From assembly GCF_021729865.1 (NCBI RefSeq), contig NZ_CP063400.1, forward strand, positions 558,001 through 622,000: a DNA stretch of 64,000 nt. Reading direction: 5' to 3'. Positions 34,730-45,652 of this stretch are shown here, piece by piece. Under the pieces are notes generated by a model that was given only the letters and a program-made list of their open reading frames with translations, had not been told where the DNA came from and did not search any database. The stretch is from Hydrogenophaga sp. SL48. Its GTDB lineage: Bacteria; Pseudomonadota; Gammaproteobacteria; Burkholderiales; Burkholderiaceae_C. Position numbers and translations under genes: made by a program. Each line of letters opens with the position of its first letter. The stretch's first letter is position 1.

Positions 34730-35938
34730 TCAGGCGTTTTCCGACAAGAAGGTGGTGATGATGGGCAACAGGATGGCCGCGACTTCGTCGGCCTCGGCGA
34801 TGTTCATGATCAGCGGTGGCACCAGGCGGATCACGCTGTCGGCGGTGACCGACAGCAGCAGACCGGCGTCGGCCGCGCGCTGGGTGATCACGCCGCAGGG
34901 CTTGTTCAGCTCCACGCCGATCATCAGGCCCTGGCCGCGGATCTCCTTCAAGCCCGGGTTGCCCGCCAGGCCTTTGGCCAGCGTGTCGCGCAGGTGGGCG
35001 CCCACGGTGGCGGCGTTCTGGAGCAGGCCGTCTTCTTCCATGATGCGGATGGTTTCCACACCCGCGCGCATGGCCAGCGGGTTGCCGCCGAACGTGGTGC
35101 CGTGGTTGCCCGGCTGGAAGATGTGGGCGGCCTTGGGGCCGGCCACCACCGCGCCGATCGGCACGCCCGAGCCCAGGCCCTTGGCCAGCGGCATCACGTC
35201 GGGTTTGATGCCGGCCCACTGATGGGCAAACCACTTGCCGGTGCGGCCCATGCCGCACTGCACCTCGTCGATCATCAGCAGCCAGTCCTTGGTGTCGCAC
35301 AGCGCGCGCACGTCCTGCAGGTACTGCACGCGCATCGGGTTGATGCCGCCTTCGCCCTGGATGGTTTCAAAGAACACGGCCACCACGTTGGGGTTGCCTT
35401 CGGTGGCTTTCTTCAGGGCCTCGATGTCGTTCACCGGCACGCGGATGAACCCCTCCACCAGGGGGCCGAAACCCGCCTGGATCTTGGGGTTGCCGGTGGC
35501 CGAGAGCGTGGCAATCGAGCGGCCGTGGAAGGCCTTCTCGTAGACCACGATCTCCGGGCGTTCGATGCCCTTGTCGTGGCCGTACTTGCGCGCGAGCTTC
35601 AGCGCGGCCTCGTTGGCTTCCAGGCCGGTGCTGCAGAAGAACACGTTGGTCAGGCCCGAGCGCTCCACCAGCAGCTGCGCCAGCTTTTCCTGGTCGGGCA
35701 CGTGGTAGTAGTTGCAGCAATGCATCATCTTGGCCACCTGCTCCTGCAGCGCGGGCACCAGTTTGGGGTGGCCGTGGCCCAGGGTGTTGACGGCGATGCC
35801 GGCCAGCGCGTCCAGGTACTCCTTGCCGTTCACGTCCCAGACGCGGCAGCCTTTGCCGTGCGACATGGCGATCGGCAGTCGGCCGTAGGTGTTCATCACG
35901 TGGGGCGACGACGGGGCGGCGGGGGTGGCGGCATTCAT
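34730..35938 (-). CDS. argD: Acetylornithine aminotransferase (class III, PLP)
   Basis: 402 residues, converts N-acetylglutamate semialdehyde to N-acetylornithine. Signatures: GKEYLDALAGIAVNTLGHGH, FFCSTGLEANEAALKLARKY, FHGRSIATLSATGNPK, LLMIDEVQCGMGRTGKWFAH and the PLP Lys in MPLAKGLGSGVPIGAV, then GNHGTTFGGNPLAMRAG. The ATG at 35938 (MNAATPAAP) has CCGGAG upstream; an in-frame ATG at 35980 is less likely. It precedes argF on the same strand, and its promoter must lie in the 275-base gap to the divergent DUF3579 gene. Confidence 0.95.
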   Translation of the reverse strand: MNAATPAAPSSPHVMNTYGRLPIAMSHGKGCRVWDVNGKEYLDALAGIAVNTLGHGHPKLVPALQEQVAKMMHCCNYYHVPDQEKLAQLLVERSGLTNVFFCSTGLEANEAALKLARKYGHDKGIERPEIVVYEKAFHGRSIATLSATGNPKIQAGFGPLVEGFIRVPVNDIEALKKATEGNPNVVAVFFETIQGEGGINPMRVQYLQDVRALCDTKDWLLMIDEVQCGMGRTGKWFAHQWAGIKPDVMPLAKGLGSGVPIGAVVAGPKAAHIFQPGNHGTTFGGNPLAMRAGVETIRIMEEDGLLQNAATVGAHLRDTLAKGLAGNPGLKEIRGQGLMIGVELNKPCGVITQRAADAGLLLSVTADSVIRLVPPLIMNIAEADEVAAILLPIITTFLSENA

Positions 35939-36101
35939 GCGGAACTCCGGAGTGGAAGGGGCCAAAAGAAAGCGGCTCAACGCAGGTTGAGCCGTTGAAA
36001 AGCGATTCTAGGCGCAGGCACCGGCACCATCTTTGCTTGTTGGGCATCAGAGCCATGCGGCAGATCCGCTCGCAAGCCTCCGGGTTTCCCCTGAGATCAA
36101 G

Positions 36102-36113
36102 TCTTATATAAGA
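36102..36113. promoter_or_regulatory. Palindrome TCTTATATAAGA, candidate operator
   Basis: Perfect 12-bp palindrome in AT-rich sequence (AAGTCTTATATAAGATAGAA) in an otherwise GC-rich gap between divergent argD and the DUF3579 gene. Similar TCTTATATAAGA sites are typical of GntR-type operators in Burkholderiales; the regulator is not in the window. A -10-like TAGAAT lies just downstream. Confidence 0.5.
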
Positions 36114-36213
36114 TAGAATACCCATCGCACTGCGGTCGAGCGATCCTTGATCTGGCGGTGGTTTCTTCACTCTCCCGAGCCCTCCATCCGAAGGCCTTTT
36201 CAACGCTCCACCG

Positions 36214-36531
36214 ATGGCCAACCCCGCCGCCAAGCAAGTGTTCATCCAGGGCATCACCAGCTCGGGTCGCGTCTTTCGCCCCAGTGACTGGGCCGAGCGG
36301 CTGGCTGGCGTGATGAGCCAGTTTCGCCCGGGGGGCGGCAAGGCCATGCAGGGAAGTCACATCGCCTACTCGCCCTGGTGTGTGCCCACGGTGATGAGCG
36401 GAGTGAAAGTGGTGGTGGTGAACACCGACCTGCGCGAAGCCGAACCCATGGCTTGGGATTTCGTCATGCATTTCGCGCGCGACAACGACCTGCAGGTGGT
36501 CGAAGCCTGCCTGATGCCGGACAAGACGTAG
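36214..36531 (+). CDS. DUF3579 protein, 105 aa
   Basis: Small protein with the DUF3579 signature: [60 protein letters not shown]. It is confined mainly to beta-proteobacteria. Function unknown. Soluble, no signal. It is divergent from argD and preceded by an AT-rich region with the palindrome at 36102. Confidence 0.85.
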   Translation: MANPAAKQVFIQGITSSGRVFRPSDWAERLAGVMSQFRPGGGKAMQGSHIAYSPWCVPTVMSGVKVVVVNTDLREAEPMAWDFVMHFARDNDLQVVEACLMPDKT

Positions 36532-36533
36532 CC

Positions 36534-36634
36534 CACCCCCGCCGCGCTGCGCGCGACCCCCTCAAGGGGGCAACGCGATGCGGCCTGGCGAAGCCAGTTC
36601 CGCCGCGTTCTGGGCTCGGGCACTTTGCTCCGGT
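36534..36634 (+). repeat. Dispersed intergenic repeat, forward copy
   Basis: CGCCGCGCTGCGCGCGACCC then CCTCAAGGGGG, CGGCCTGGCGAAGCCAGTTC and CGCGTTCTGGGCTCGGGCAC. It is the near twin of the copy at 27201, and begins 2 bases after the DUF3579 stop. Confidence 0.75.
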
Positions 36635-36733
36635 GTGGTTGCCTTGGCGCTGACTGCGACCGTGCCCTGCCAAACACCGCTTCCGCTATCCTCCGCCGAT
36701 CGGGCATGTGCCCTGTTTCTGGAGGGATCTGCC

Positions 36734-37564
36734 ATGGCGATGGACGACGTTGACTACTTCCTGCACGGCGACGACATGCAGCTCGTCGAAATCGAGCTCG
36801 ACCCCGGCGAGGCCGCCATCGGCGAGGCTGGCAGCATGATGTACATGGAAGACGGGATCCGGATGGACACCGTGTTTGGCGATGGCTCTGCCGCGTCGGG
36901 CTCGGCCGGGCTGTTCGGCAAGCTGCTGGGCGCTGGCAAGCGCCTGATCACGGGTGAATCGCTGTTCACCACGGTCTACACCAACGACGGCAGCGGCAAG
37001 AAGAAGGTGGCGTTTGCCGCGCCCTACGCCGGCAAGATCATGCCGTTCGACCTGAGCCAGCACGGCGGCACCCTGATCTGCCAGCGCGACGCGTTCCTCT
37101 GCGCGGCCAAAGGCGTGTCGCTCGGCATCGCGTTCCAGCGCAAGCTGGGCACCGGTTTCTTTGGTGGCGAGGGCTTCATCATGCAGAAGCTGGAAGGTGA
37201 CGGCCTGGCGTTCGTGCATTCCGGCGGCACGGTGCTGGAGCGTCGGCTGCAACCCGGCGAGGTGCTGCGCGTGGACACGGGCTGCGTGGTGGCCTACACA
37301 CCCGACGTGGACTTCGACATCCAGTTCGTGGGTGGCGTGAAGACGGCGCTGTTCGGTGGCGAGGGCCTGTTCTTCGCGGTGCTGCGCGGTCCGGGCACGG
37401 TGTGGATGCAGTCGCTGCCGTTCGCGCGCCTGGCCTCGCGCATCTTCGCGGCCGCGCCCAGGATGCAGGGCGGCGGTGGCCGTGGCGGCGAGCAGGGCGG
37501 TTTGGCCGGTGGCATTCTGGGTGGCAGCCTGCTGGGCGGCTTCATCGGCGGGGACGATGAGTGA
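36734..37564 (+). CDS. AIM24/TIGR00266-family protein, 276 aa
   Basis: Beta-sandwich family: [20 protein letters not shown] near the start, [40 protein letters not shown] and [20 protein letters not shown], then a Gly-rich C-terminal tail ([20 protein letters not shown]). The family occurs in bacteria and in mitochondria; its role is not established. ATG 36734 has GGAGGGATCTGCC upstream. It stands alone between a dispersed repeat and a bidirectional terminator. Confidence 0.82.
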   Translation: MAMDDVDYFLHGDDMQLVEIELDPGEAAIGEAGSMMYMEDGIRMDTVFGDGSAASGSAGLFGKLLGAGKRLITGESLFTTVYTNDGSGKKKVAFAAPYAGKIMPFDLSQHGGTLICQRDAFLCAAKGVSLGIAFQRKLGTGFFGGEGFIMQKLEGDGLAFVHSGGTVLERRLQPGEVLRVDTGCVVAYTPDVDFDIQFVGGVKTALFGGEGLFFAVLRGPGTVWMQSLPFARLASRIFAAAPRMQGGGGRGGEQGGLAGGILGGSLLGGFIGGDDE

Positions 37565-37565
37565 C

Positions 37566-37650
37566 CCCCACCCGCACCGCCTTCGGCGTCACCCCCCAGA
37601 AGGCGGCGCTGGTGGCCCGGCAAAGCCGGTTCCACGGCATCCTTGGATGC
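37566..37650 (+). repeat. Dispersed intergenic repeat, diverged forward copy
   Basis: CCGCCTTCGGCGTCACCCCC then CAGAAGG, GCGGCGCTGGTGGCCCGGCA and AAGCCGGTTCCACGG. It is a more diverged member of the 27201/36534 family. Confidence 0.6.
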
Positions 37651-37692
37651 AGGCACCTGCGCCGGATGCGTTTCTGTTTTCGAGCGCCCATG

Positions 37693-37718
37693 AAAAAACC
37701 GCCCGAAGGCGGTTTTTT
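37693..37718. terminator. Bidirectional Rho-independent terminator
   Basis: AAAAAACCGCC, loop CGAA, GGCGGTTTTTT: an 11-bp perfect stem with flanking A and T runs on both strands. It lies between the AIM24-like gene (plus) and rpsT (minus), and should end both transcripts. Confidence 0.88.
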
Positions 37719-37807
37719 CACTTTTTGCTGGCAGCGCACCGTTTCAAACGGCGGACCGGGATGGTCCGGGCTGGTGGCCTGACGGATCAGGCCGGTGAAT
37801 GCCGCAA

Positions 37808-38107
37808 TTAAGCGGCGGCGAGTGCCAGGGCCTTGACCTTGGTCGACAGGCGGCTCTTGTCGCGAGCGGCCTTGTTCTTGTGGAAGATGCCCTTGTCGGC
37901 AACGATGTCCACCACTTGTTGCATCTTGGCGAACAGTTCGGTCGCCTTGGTCTTGTCGCCAGCCAGAACGGCTTTTTCAACGTTCTTGACGGCGGTGCGG
38001 TATTTGGAACGCAGCGAGGTGTTCGCGGCGTTGATCTTGACGTCCTGGCGGACGCGTTTGCGGCCAGAGGCCAGGCGGGGGTTCTTTTTCTTCGGCTTGG
38101 TTGCCAT
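37808..38107 (-). CDS. rpsT: 30S ribosomal protein S20
   Basis: 99-residue, Lys/Arg-rich helical protein ([57 protein letters not shown]). It binds 16S rRNA early in 30S assembly. Slightly longer than E. coli S20 (87 residues), as usual in Burkholderiales. It is monocistronic: a terminator lies 90 bases downstream and murJ is divergent upstream. Confidence 0.97.
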   Translation of the reverse strand: MATKPKKKNPRLASGRKRVRQDVKINAANTSLRSKYRTAVKNVEKAVLAGDKTKATELFAKMQQVVDIVADKGIFHKNKAARDKSRLSTKVKALALAAA

Positions 38108-38225
38108 GGTGAATTTCCTTCAGATGTTTGGGGATGTTGCCAGCAAAGCCCGCGATTTTAGCACGGCGACGGCGTTTGACCAGTCCTCGGGCGGCACGGC
38201 GAGGGGGCGTGGTTAAACTTCGCCC

Positions 38226-39791
<1,566 letters not shown>

Positions 39792-39830
39792 GGGATAGGG
39801 CGCGTGGGTCGCGCCTGTCGCCGCCATGCC

Positions 39831-40688
39831 ATGCCCTCTGCCTACCAGCTTCCCCCGTCCACGCCGCTGGCCTATTTCGCCTCGCTGGTGAGCGAGGATG
39901 ACGGCCTGCCGCTGCTGGAGGCCGCGGCCTCGATCGCGCAGGACGAGTATCCCGACCTGGACGTGCAGGAGGTGCTGGGCGATCTGGACCAGCTCCTGGC
40001 GAGGGTGCGCCGTCGCTGCACCGATGACGCCGGGCCGCTGCAGCGGCTGCGCACGCTGAACCAGTTTTTCTTTCGCGACATGGGTTTTGGCGGCAACGTC
40101 AACCACTACCACGACCCCGACAACAGCCACCTGAACGTGCTGCTCAAGACGCGGCGCGGCATCCCGATCTCGCTCGCCGTGCTCTGGCTGGAGCTGGCGC
40201 AGGGCCTCGGGCTCAAGGCGCGCGGTGTCAATTTCCCCGGGCACTTCCTGGTGAAGATCAACCTGCCCGAAGGCCAGGTGGTGATCGATCCGTTCACCGG
40301 CCAGTCGCTCAGCCGCGAAGACCTCTCCGAGCGGCTGGAGCCCTACAAGCGGCGCAGCGGCCTGGTCGACGATTTCGACGTGCCCGTGGGCCTGTACCTG
40401 CAGGCCGCGCCCTCGCGCGACATCCTCGCGCGCATGCTGCGCAACCTCAAGGAAATCCACCGCACCGCCGAAGACTGGCTGCGCCTGATCGCCGTGCTCG
40501 ACCGCTTGCTGATCCTGCTGCCCGACGCCTGGGTCGAGTACCGCGACCGGGGCCTGGCCTGGGCCGAGATGGGCGATGCGCGGCTGGCCGTCGCCGATCT
40601 GGAGGTGTACGTCGCCCACACCGACGACACGCTCGACCGCGACGCCATTGCCCAGCGCATGCAGGAACTGCGTCGGGCGCTGAACTGA
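39831..40688 (+). CDS. SirB1-family (transglutaminase-like) TPR protein, 285 aa
   Basis: SirB1 family: LNQFFFRDMGFGGNVNHYHD, DNSHLNVLLKTRRGIPISLA, VNFPGHFLVKINLPEGQVVI (with the Phe-Pro-Gly-His of the transglutaminase-like fold) and a helical TPR-like C-terminus. The catalytic-type His is present, but activity is not established. ATG 39831 is preferred over an in-frame start at 39804. An NAD(P)-binding gene follows 10 bases later. Confidence 0.78.
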   Translation: MPSAYQLPPSTPLAYFASLVSEDDGLPLLEAAASIAQDEYPDLDVQEVLGDLDQLLARVRRRCTDDAGPLQRLRTLNQFFFRDMGFGGNVNHYHDPDNSHLNVLLKTRRGIPISLAVLWLELAQGLGLKARGVNFPGHFLVKINLPEGQVVIDPFTGQSLSREDLSERLEPYKRRSGLVDDFDVPVGLYLQAAPSRDILARMLRNLKEIHRTAEDWLRLIAVLDRLLILLPDAWVEYRDRGLAWAEMGDARLAVADLEVYVAHTDDTLDRDAIAQRMQELRRALN

Positions 40689-40698
40689 GCCGCCGCCC

Positions 40699-41331
40699 AT
40701 GACCACCGTGCTGCTGGTGGGGGCCACCGGCCTGGTGGGCCAGGCCGTGTTGCAGCAGGCCCTGGCTGACGCGCGGGTGGCCTGGGTGATTGCCCCCACG
40801 CGCCGTGCGCTGCCGGTCCATCCGAAGCTGTTCAACCCGCTGGTGAATTTTGACCACCTGCCCGAGGGGGCCGACTGGTGGGCGGTGGACGCGGTGATCT
40901 GCACCCTGGGCACGACCATCAAGGTGGCCGGCTCGCAGGCCGCTTTCTACCAGGTCGATCACGATCTCCCGTTGCAGGTGGGCGAGCTCGCACTGCGGCA
41001 CGGTGCCCGGGCCTACGCCCTCAATTCGGCGCTCGGTGCCGACCCCGCGTCGCGCGTCTTTTACTCGCGCACCAAGGGTGAACTGGAACGCGACCTGGAG
41101 GCGCTGGGGTTCGCCTCGCTGACCTTCGTGAGACCCGGTCTCATCGGCGGGGATCGCAAGGTGGCGCGGCCGGCCGAACAGGTGGCGGTCAGGGTGTCGC
41201 AGTGGTTGAGGCCGGTGCTGCCACCGCGCTACCGCGTGGTGCCCGCCGAGCGCATTGCCCACCACCTGCTGTCGTCGGCGCTGGCCGGCACGCGGGGCAC
41301 CCACGTGCTGATGTCCGAGCAACTGCTGTGA
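40699..41331 (+). CDS. NAD(P)-binding Rossmann protein (atypical SDR), 210 aa
   Basis: Dinucleotide site TTVLLVGATGLVGQAVLQQA (GxxGxxG) and VICTLGTTIKVAGSQAAFYQ. The later segment YALNSALGADPASRVFYSRT-KGELE places Ser, Tyr and Lys in the usual SDR order, although the spacing is that of atypical SDRs (HTATIP2/NmrA-like). Substrate unknown. It starts 10 bases after the SirB1-like gene on the same strand and converges with a GlxA-family regulator, whose stop lies 3 bases away. Confidence 0.78.
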   Translation: MTTVLLVGATGLVGQAVLQQALADARVAWVIAPTRRALPVHPKLFNPLVNFDHLPEGADWWAVDAVICTLGTTIKVAGSQAAFYQVDHDLPLQVGELALRHGARAYALNSALGADPASRVFYSRTKGELERDLEALGFASLTFVRPGLIGGDRKVARPAEQVAVRVSQWLRPVLPPRYRVVPAERIAHHLLSSALAGTRGTHVLMSEQLL

Positions 41332-41334
41332 GTG

Positions 41335-42333
41335 TCAGGCTGCGGGCCGCGCCGGCGAGCCGCTTTTCCCCAACTGGTGCCAGGTGCGGCGCAGCTGCGT
41401 GTCGGAGCTGAACCCCGCCATCTCGGCGGCCTGCCCGACGCTGCGGCCGGCGTTCAGCGCTGCCTCGGCCAGATCGAGCCGGATGCTGCGCAGGTAGTGC
41501 ATCGGCGCGATGCCCGCGTGCTGGATGAAGAGTCGCGTCAGGTGGCGAGACGACGTGCAAGCCACCTCGGCCATGCGTTGCGCGTCCCAGGTCTGTTGTG
41601 GTTCCTGGCTCACCGCGTCCTGCACCCGATGCACAGCGGGATGCATGTGGTTGCGGTGGCGCAGAAAAGGCGACAACTCCGGGTCGCCGGGGCCACGCCG
41701 CAGGGCCACCACCATGGTCTGCGCCACACGGGCCGCCAGCGCCGGGCCGCAGACGGCGGCGATGCGGTGCAGAAACAGGTCGATGCCGGTGGTCACACCC
41801 GCGCTGCTGCTCACCGCGCCGTCGAGCACGAACACCCGGTTGGCCACCGCGTCGCAGCGCGGCGCGACCTGGCGCAGTTCGTCCAGGTGGTGGTGGTGCG
41901 TGGTGGCGCGGTGGCCGTCGAGCAGCCCGGCGTGCGCGGCCAGGATGGCGCCGGCACACACCGTGACCAGCTCCAGCCGGCCCGGCCGCAGCCGCAGGCC
42001 GCGCAGCCAGTGCAGCAACTCGGGCATCCCCTGGCCGCGCACGTCGATGGTGTCGCCGGGCTGGCCGAGCAACACCACCCAGGTGGGCGCCGGCCGCGCT
42101 TCGGCATCTGGATCGGGCAGGGGTTCGATGCCGCTGATCTGCGCGCCCACCGAGCTGGTGGCCTGCGCTTGCGGGCCGATGAACTTCAGCTCAAAGGCCG
42201 CCGGCTGGCCGCTGGCCAGCAGGCACTGGTTGGCGATGCGCAGCGCCTCGGCCGGGCCCGCCCAATCCAGGATCAGGCTGCCCGGCAGCAGGACGAAGTC
42301 GACCCGGATCGGGCCGCTCAGTGCCGTGTCCAC
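41335..42333 (-). CDS. GlxA-family transcriptional regulator (DJ-1/PfpI domain + AraC HTH), 332 aa
   Basis: N-terminal DJ-1/PfpI-like domain (VDFVLLPGSLILDWAGPAEA, LELVTVCAGAILAAHAGLLD) and C-terminal AraC helix-turn-helix (TWDAQRMAEVACTSSRHLTR, YLRSIRLDLAEAALNAGRSV). GlxA-type regulators usually activate a neighbouring operon in response to a small ligand. It is the third gene of a cassette with an isochorismatase and a second DJ-1/PfpI protein, overlapping the latter by 16 bases, so it probably controls them. Confidence 0.88.
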   Translation of the reverse strand: MDTALSGPIRVDFVLLPGSLILDWAGPAEALRIANQCLLASGQPAAFELKFIGPQAQATSSVGAQISGIEPLPDPDAEARPAPTWVVLLGQPGDTIDVRGQGMPELLHWLRGLRLRPGRLELVTVCAGAILAAHAGLLDGHRATTHHHHLDELRQVAPRCDAVANRVFVLDGAVSSSAGVTTGIDLFLHRIAAVCGPALAARVAQTMVVALRRGPGDPELSPFLRHRNHMHPAVHRVQDAVSQEPQQTWDAQRMAEVACTSSRHLTRLFIQHAGIAPMHYLRSIRLDLAEAALNAGRSVGQAAEMAGFSSDTQLRRTWHQLGKSGSPARPAA

Positions 42334-42941
42334 TGGAACTCCATCTGCCTGGCGGTGCGCAGCGCGAGCGCCTCGCCCGCCAGCCGCGCGACCAGGTGCA
42401 GGCTCATGTCGATCCCGGCGCTGATGCCGCCGGAGGTGACGATCCGGCCCTGATCGACCCAGCGCACGCCGGCTTTCACGTCCAGCGCGGGGAAGGCTCG
42501 CGCCAGGTCGGCCTGGTCTTCCCAGTGGGTGGTGACCGGGCCGGCGGTGAGCACGCCGCTGGCGGCGAGCACGAAGGCGCCGGTGCAGACCGAGGCCGTC
42601 AGCGGCGCCCGTTCGCTGGCCTGCGCCACCCAGCGCAAGGTCTCGGCGCAGCGCATCACCGCGTCCACGACGCCGCCCGGCACGATCAACACGTCCACCG
42701 GTGGTGCGTCGGCCACACCGTGGTCGGGCAGCAGCGTCAAACCGGCGCGGGCGCGCACCGGCTCACGGTGGCGCGCCACGCTCACCACCTCGAACGGCGC
42801 GGGATCTGAGGGGCGTTCGCGCAAGGCCATGCGGCTCGCGGTGGTGAACACCTCGTAGGGGCCGGCGAAGTCCAGCGCCTCGACCTCGTCGAAGGCCAGG
42901 ATCGCCACCGTCAGCGTTGGCGTTGGCGTCGCACCGCTCAT
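42318..42941 (-). CDS. DJ-1/PfpI family protein, 207 aa
   Basis: Stand-alone DJ-1/PfpI domain: LTVAILAFDEVEALDFAGPY, VDVLIVPGGVVDAVMRCAET, SVCTGAFVLAASGVLTAGPV (nucleophile-elbow Cys in VCTG), RIVTSGGISAGIDMSLHLVA. This is the isonitrile-hydratase/ThiJ-like branch; catalysis is not certain. ATG 42941 overlaps the isochorismatase stop (ATGA), and its 3' end overlaps the GlxA start. Confidence 0.85.
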   Translation of the reverse strand: MSGATPTPTLTVAILAFDEVEALDFAGPYEVFTTASRMALRERPSDPAPFEVVSVARHREPVRARAGLTLLPDHGVADAPPVDVLIVPGGVVDAVMRCAETLRWVAQASERAPLTASVCTGAFVLAASGVLTAGPVTTHWEDQADLARAFPALDVKAGVRWVDQGRIVTSGGISAGIDMSLHLVARLAGEALALRTARQMEFQWTRH

Positions 42942-43495
42942 GACAGCTGCTCCAGCGCCTCGGCCACGCTGCAGAGATGCGCGAAGCGGTCCTTGAGCAC
43001 GGTGGCCGTGCGGCTTTGGATGTCGGCGGCGCTGAGCGGCCGGCCGTCGGGCTGCACCATGTCGAAGGTCAGCGTCGCTTCGGTCACGAAATCGACCGAC
43101 CAGCCGAGGTCTGAGGCGTGGCGGGTGGTGGTTTCGCAGCACTGTTCGGTGCGGATGCCGCTGACGATCAGGTGGCCGATGCCATGGCGCGTCAGCCAGA
43201 CCTCCAGCCCGGTGCCCACCAGGGCGCTGTGGCGGTGTTTGATGAACGTGGCCGCAGCATCAAAATCGGACAGGCCCTGCAGCGGACGGACATGGCCCGA
43301 AGCCAGCGAAAACGGGTTGTCCGTCGTCTCCGGCCCGTCACTGTGAAAGATGCGAATCACCGGCACCGCTCGTGCCACGCAGCCAGCAATCAGCGCGTTC
43401 TGTGCGGCGAGGTACGCGGGCAGATCGCGCTCTGAAAACGAGGGACGGTGGCGAAATGATTCCTGGACGTCGATGACCAGCAAGGCGGAAGGCAT
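42938..43495 (-). CDS. Isochorismatase-family cysteine hydrolase, 185 aa
   Basis: Cysteine hydrolase of the isochorismatase/nicotinamidase superfamily: ALLVIDVQESFRHRP with catalytic Asp9, TFIKHRHSAL with the Lys, and VSGIRTEQCCETTTRHASDL with the nucleophilic Cys (cis-peptide region). The substrate cannot be read, but the pairing with a DJ-1/PfpI protein suggests hydrolysis of a small amide. First gene of the three-gene cassette; its stop overlaps the next ATG. Confidence 0.87.
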   Translation of the reverse strand: MPSALLVIDVQESFRHRPSFSERDLPAYLAAQNALIAGCVARAVPVIRIFHSDGPETTDNPFSLASGHVRPLQGLSDFDAAATFIKHRHSALVGTGLEVWLTRHGIGHLIVSGIRTEQCCETTTRHASDLGWSVDFVTEATLTFDMVQPDGRPLSAADIQSRTATVLKDRFAHLCSVAEALEQLS

Positions 43496-43705
43496 GTCGG
43501 GGCTCCTGGTTGGAAGGGGAATGCCCGTATTGTTCCGCTTCGAGGGTGAAGCGTCCGCTCTCAGGCTGACAGGATTCGATCATTTTCGGACACGTCGTGG
43601 CGTCCGGCGCCTTCCAGAACAATGCCTGAAGCGTGTCGACGCTGGTGCAGTCACTGACCCGACATGGATGGACAGCTGACGGTTCGTGTCAGGAGACCGG
43701 GCCGC

Positions 43706-44437
43706 TCACGCTGCCAGCCGCATGGGCAGCGTGCGTTCGTATTGTTTCCTCGCCACGGCGTAGCACTCGCAGGCGCCCTGTTCCAGGCGTTGTCGGTCGA
43801 TCACGGTGATGTGGCCACGGTGGTAGCGAATCACGCCGCTGCGCTGCAGCTTGTGCGCGGCCGCCGTCACGCTTTCGCGCCGCACACCCAGCAGGTTGGA
43901 GAATTGTTGGTGCGTCAGTGGCACCTCACTCTGCGGGGCCTGGTCCAGGCTGATCAGCAGGCGCCGGCAGACCCTCTGTTCAATCGAGTGGAAATGGTTG
44001 CACACAGCCGTCTGTGCCACCTTCGCGACCAGACTGTGGGCGTAGCGCAGCATGAGGGGTACGGCGGGTCCTGCTTGAGTGAGTTCCTGGCGCACGGCCT
44101 GGGAGGGCAAGCGACAGGCTTGCCCGGCGCGTTGCACCACGGCCAGGGTTTGCGCGGTGTTTGCCCCCATCAGCGAATCGATGCCAACGACACCATCATT
44201 CCCCACCGCACAGATCTCGGTGGACGAGCCGTCTTTCGTGAGATACAGCAGCGAGACCATGGCGGTGGTGGGGAAGTACAAATGGGCAGGGTTTTCAGCG
44301 CAGGCGTGAAGCTGCTGGTCCAGAGAGAGGTCGACGGTTTCAAGCTGGTTGCGCCAGCGGGTCCACACCGATTCGGGCAACGCAGCCAGGAAATGGTTCT
44401 CACGTGGATCGCATGATGGAAAGGAGGTGATGTGCAT
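43706..44437 (-). CDS. Crp/Fnr-family transcriptional regulator, 243 aa
   Basis: Cyclic-nucleotide-like sensor domain (LDQQLHACAENPAHLYFPTT-AMVSLLYL, GNDGVVGIDSLMG) followed by a Crp-type winged helix (EVPLTHQQFSNLLGVRRESV-TAAAHKL, SGVIRYHRGHITVID). There is no Fnr-type Cys cluster, so it is neither Fnr nor a typical CRP. I use ATG 44437 (MHITSF), preceded by CGGGAGCGCGCC; longer in-frame starts at 44461 and 44497 are possible. It is isolated, 178 bases from purM, on the same strand, behind a terminator. Confidence 0.85.
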   Translation of the reverse strand: MHITSFPSCDPRENHFLAALPESVWTRWRNQLETVDLSLDQQLHACAENPAHLYFPTTAMVSLLYLTKDGSSTEICAVGNDGVVGIDSLMGANTAQTLAVVQRAGQACRLPSQAVRQELTQAGPAVPLMLRYAHSLVAKVAQTAVCNHFHSIEQRVCRRLLISLDQAPQSEVPLTHQQFSNLLGVRRESVTAAAHKLQRSGVIRYHRGHITVIDRQRLEQGACECYAVARKQYERTLPMRLAA

Positions 44438-44572
44438 GGCGCGCTCCCGAGGGTTGAACATGCCCTGATCTTGTCCAGTGACACATGTTCGATCCATAGG
44501 CGATCGCCATCAATTGCCGTGGGCCTTGTCCTACAAGGCGCCTGACAGTGCCATGACCGGACATGAAGCGGC

Positions 44573-44594
44573 AAAGGCCCGCGAACGGGCCTTT
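44573..44594 (-). terminator. Rho-independent terminator of purM
   Basis: AAAGGCCCG, loop CGAA, CGGGCCTTT: a 9-bp perfect stem 21 bases after the purM stop, in the gap before the Crp/Fnr gene. The T run is short (three). Confidence 0.7.
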
Positions 44595-44614
44595 GCACAT
44601 CGGGAAAAGGGGAC

Positions 44615-45652
44615 TCAGGCCACGGTGACCGAAGCACCTTCGCCCTTGGCCGCGATCGAACCGATCTCAAACACCGTCTCACCCAGCTCGCGCAGCGTGG
44701 CGGCGCAGGCGGCGGCTTCTTCGGCGGCGATCACCACGACCATGCCGATGCCGTTGTTGAAGGTGCGGTTCATCTCGATGTCGTCGATGCCGGCGACCTT
44801 CTGCAGCCAGGCGAACAGCTCGGTCTGCGGCCAGCTGCCCTTCTTGAGGTGGGCGGCCGTGCCTTCGGGCAGCACGCGCGGGATGTTCTCCAGCAGGCCG
44901 CCGCCGGTGATGTGGGCCAACGCCTTGACGGGGTGTTTGGCCAGGGTGGCGAGCACGTTCTTCACGTACAGGCGGGTGGGGGCCATGATGGCCTGGCGGA
45001 ACGGCTGGCCGTCCAGCGTGGCGGGCAGGTCGGCTCCGGCGCGCTCGATGCACTTGCGCACCAGCGAGAAACCGTTGGAGTGCACGCCGTGCGAGGCCAG
45101 GCCCAGCACCACGTCGCCGGGCTTCACGTTCTGGCCGGTCAGGATCTTGGACTTCTCGACCGCACCCACGCAGAAGCCGGCCAGGTCGTATTCGCCGGCC
45201 GGGTACATGCCAGGCATTTCGGCCGTTTCGCCGCCGATCAGCGCGCAGCCGCTGAGTTCACAACCCTTGGCGATGCCGCCGACCACGGCCGCAGCCGTGT
45301 CCACGTCCAGCTTGCCGCAGGCGAAGTAGTCGAGGAAGAACAACGGCTCGGCGCCTTGCACCAACACGTCGTTCACGCTCATGCCCACCAGGTCGATGCC
45401 CACGGTGTCGTGCAGGTTCCATTCAAACGCCAGTTTGAGCTTGGTGCCCACGCCATCGGTGCCCGACACCAGCACCGGTTCCTTGTAGCGCTTGGGCACC
45501 TCGAAGAGCGCACCGAAACCGCCGATGCCGGCCAGCACGCCTTCGCGCATGGTCTTTTTGGCCAGCGGCTTGATGCGTTCGACGAGCGCGTCGCCCGCGT
45601 CGATGTCAACGCCGGCGTCTTTGTAGGAGAGGGGGGTGGTGCTGGAGGTCAT
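44615..45652 (-). CDS. purM: Phosphoribosylformylglycinamidine cyclo-ligase (AIR synthetase)
   Basis: 345 residues. Purine synthesis step that makes AIR from FGAM with ATP. Motifs: [80 protein letters not shown] and [21 protein letters not shown] 45652 (MTSSTTP) has CTGGAGG-like pairing nearby rather than a strong site; the frame extends to 45736 without conserved sequence. Divergent from the PerM-like gene. Confidence 0.96.
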   Translation of the reverse strand: MTSSTTPLSYKDAGVDIDAGDALVERIKPLAKKTMREGVLAGIGGFGALFEVPKRYKEPVLVSGTDGVGTKLKLAFEWNLHDTVGIDLVGMSVNDVLVQGAEPLFFLDYFACGKLDVDTAAAVVGGIAKGCELSGCALIGGETAEMPGMYPAGEYDLAGFCVGAVEKSKILTGQNVKPGDVVLGLASHGVHSNGFSLVRKCIERAGADLPATLDGQPFRQAIMAPTRLYVKNVLATLAKHPVKALAHITGGGLLENIPRVLPEGTAAHLKKGSWPQTELFAWLQKVAGIDDIEMNRTFNNGIGMVVVIAAEEAAACAATLRELGETVFEIGSIAAKGEGASVTVA

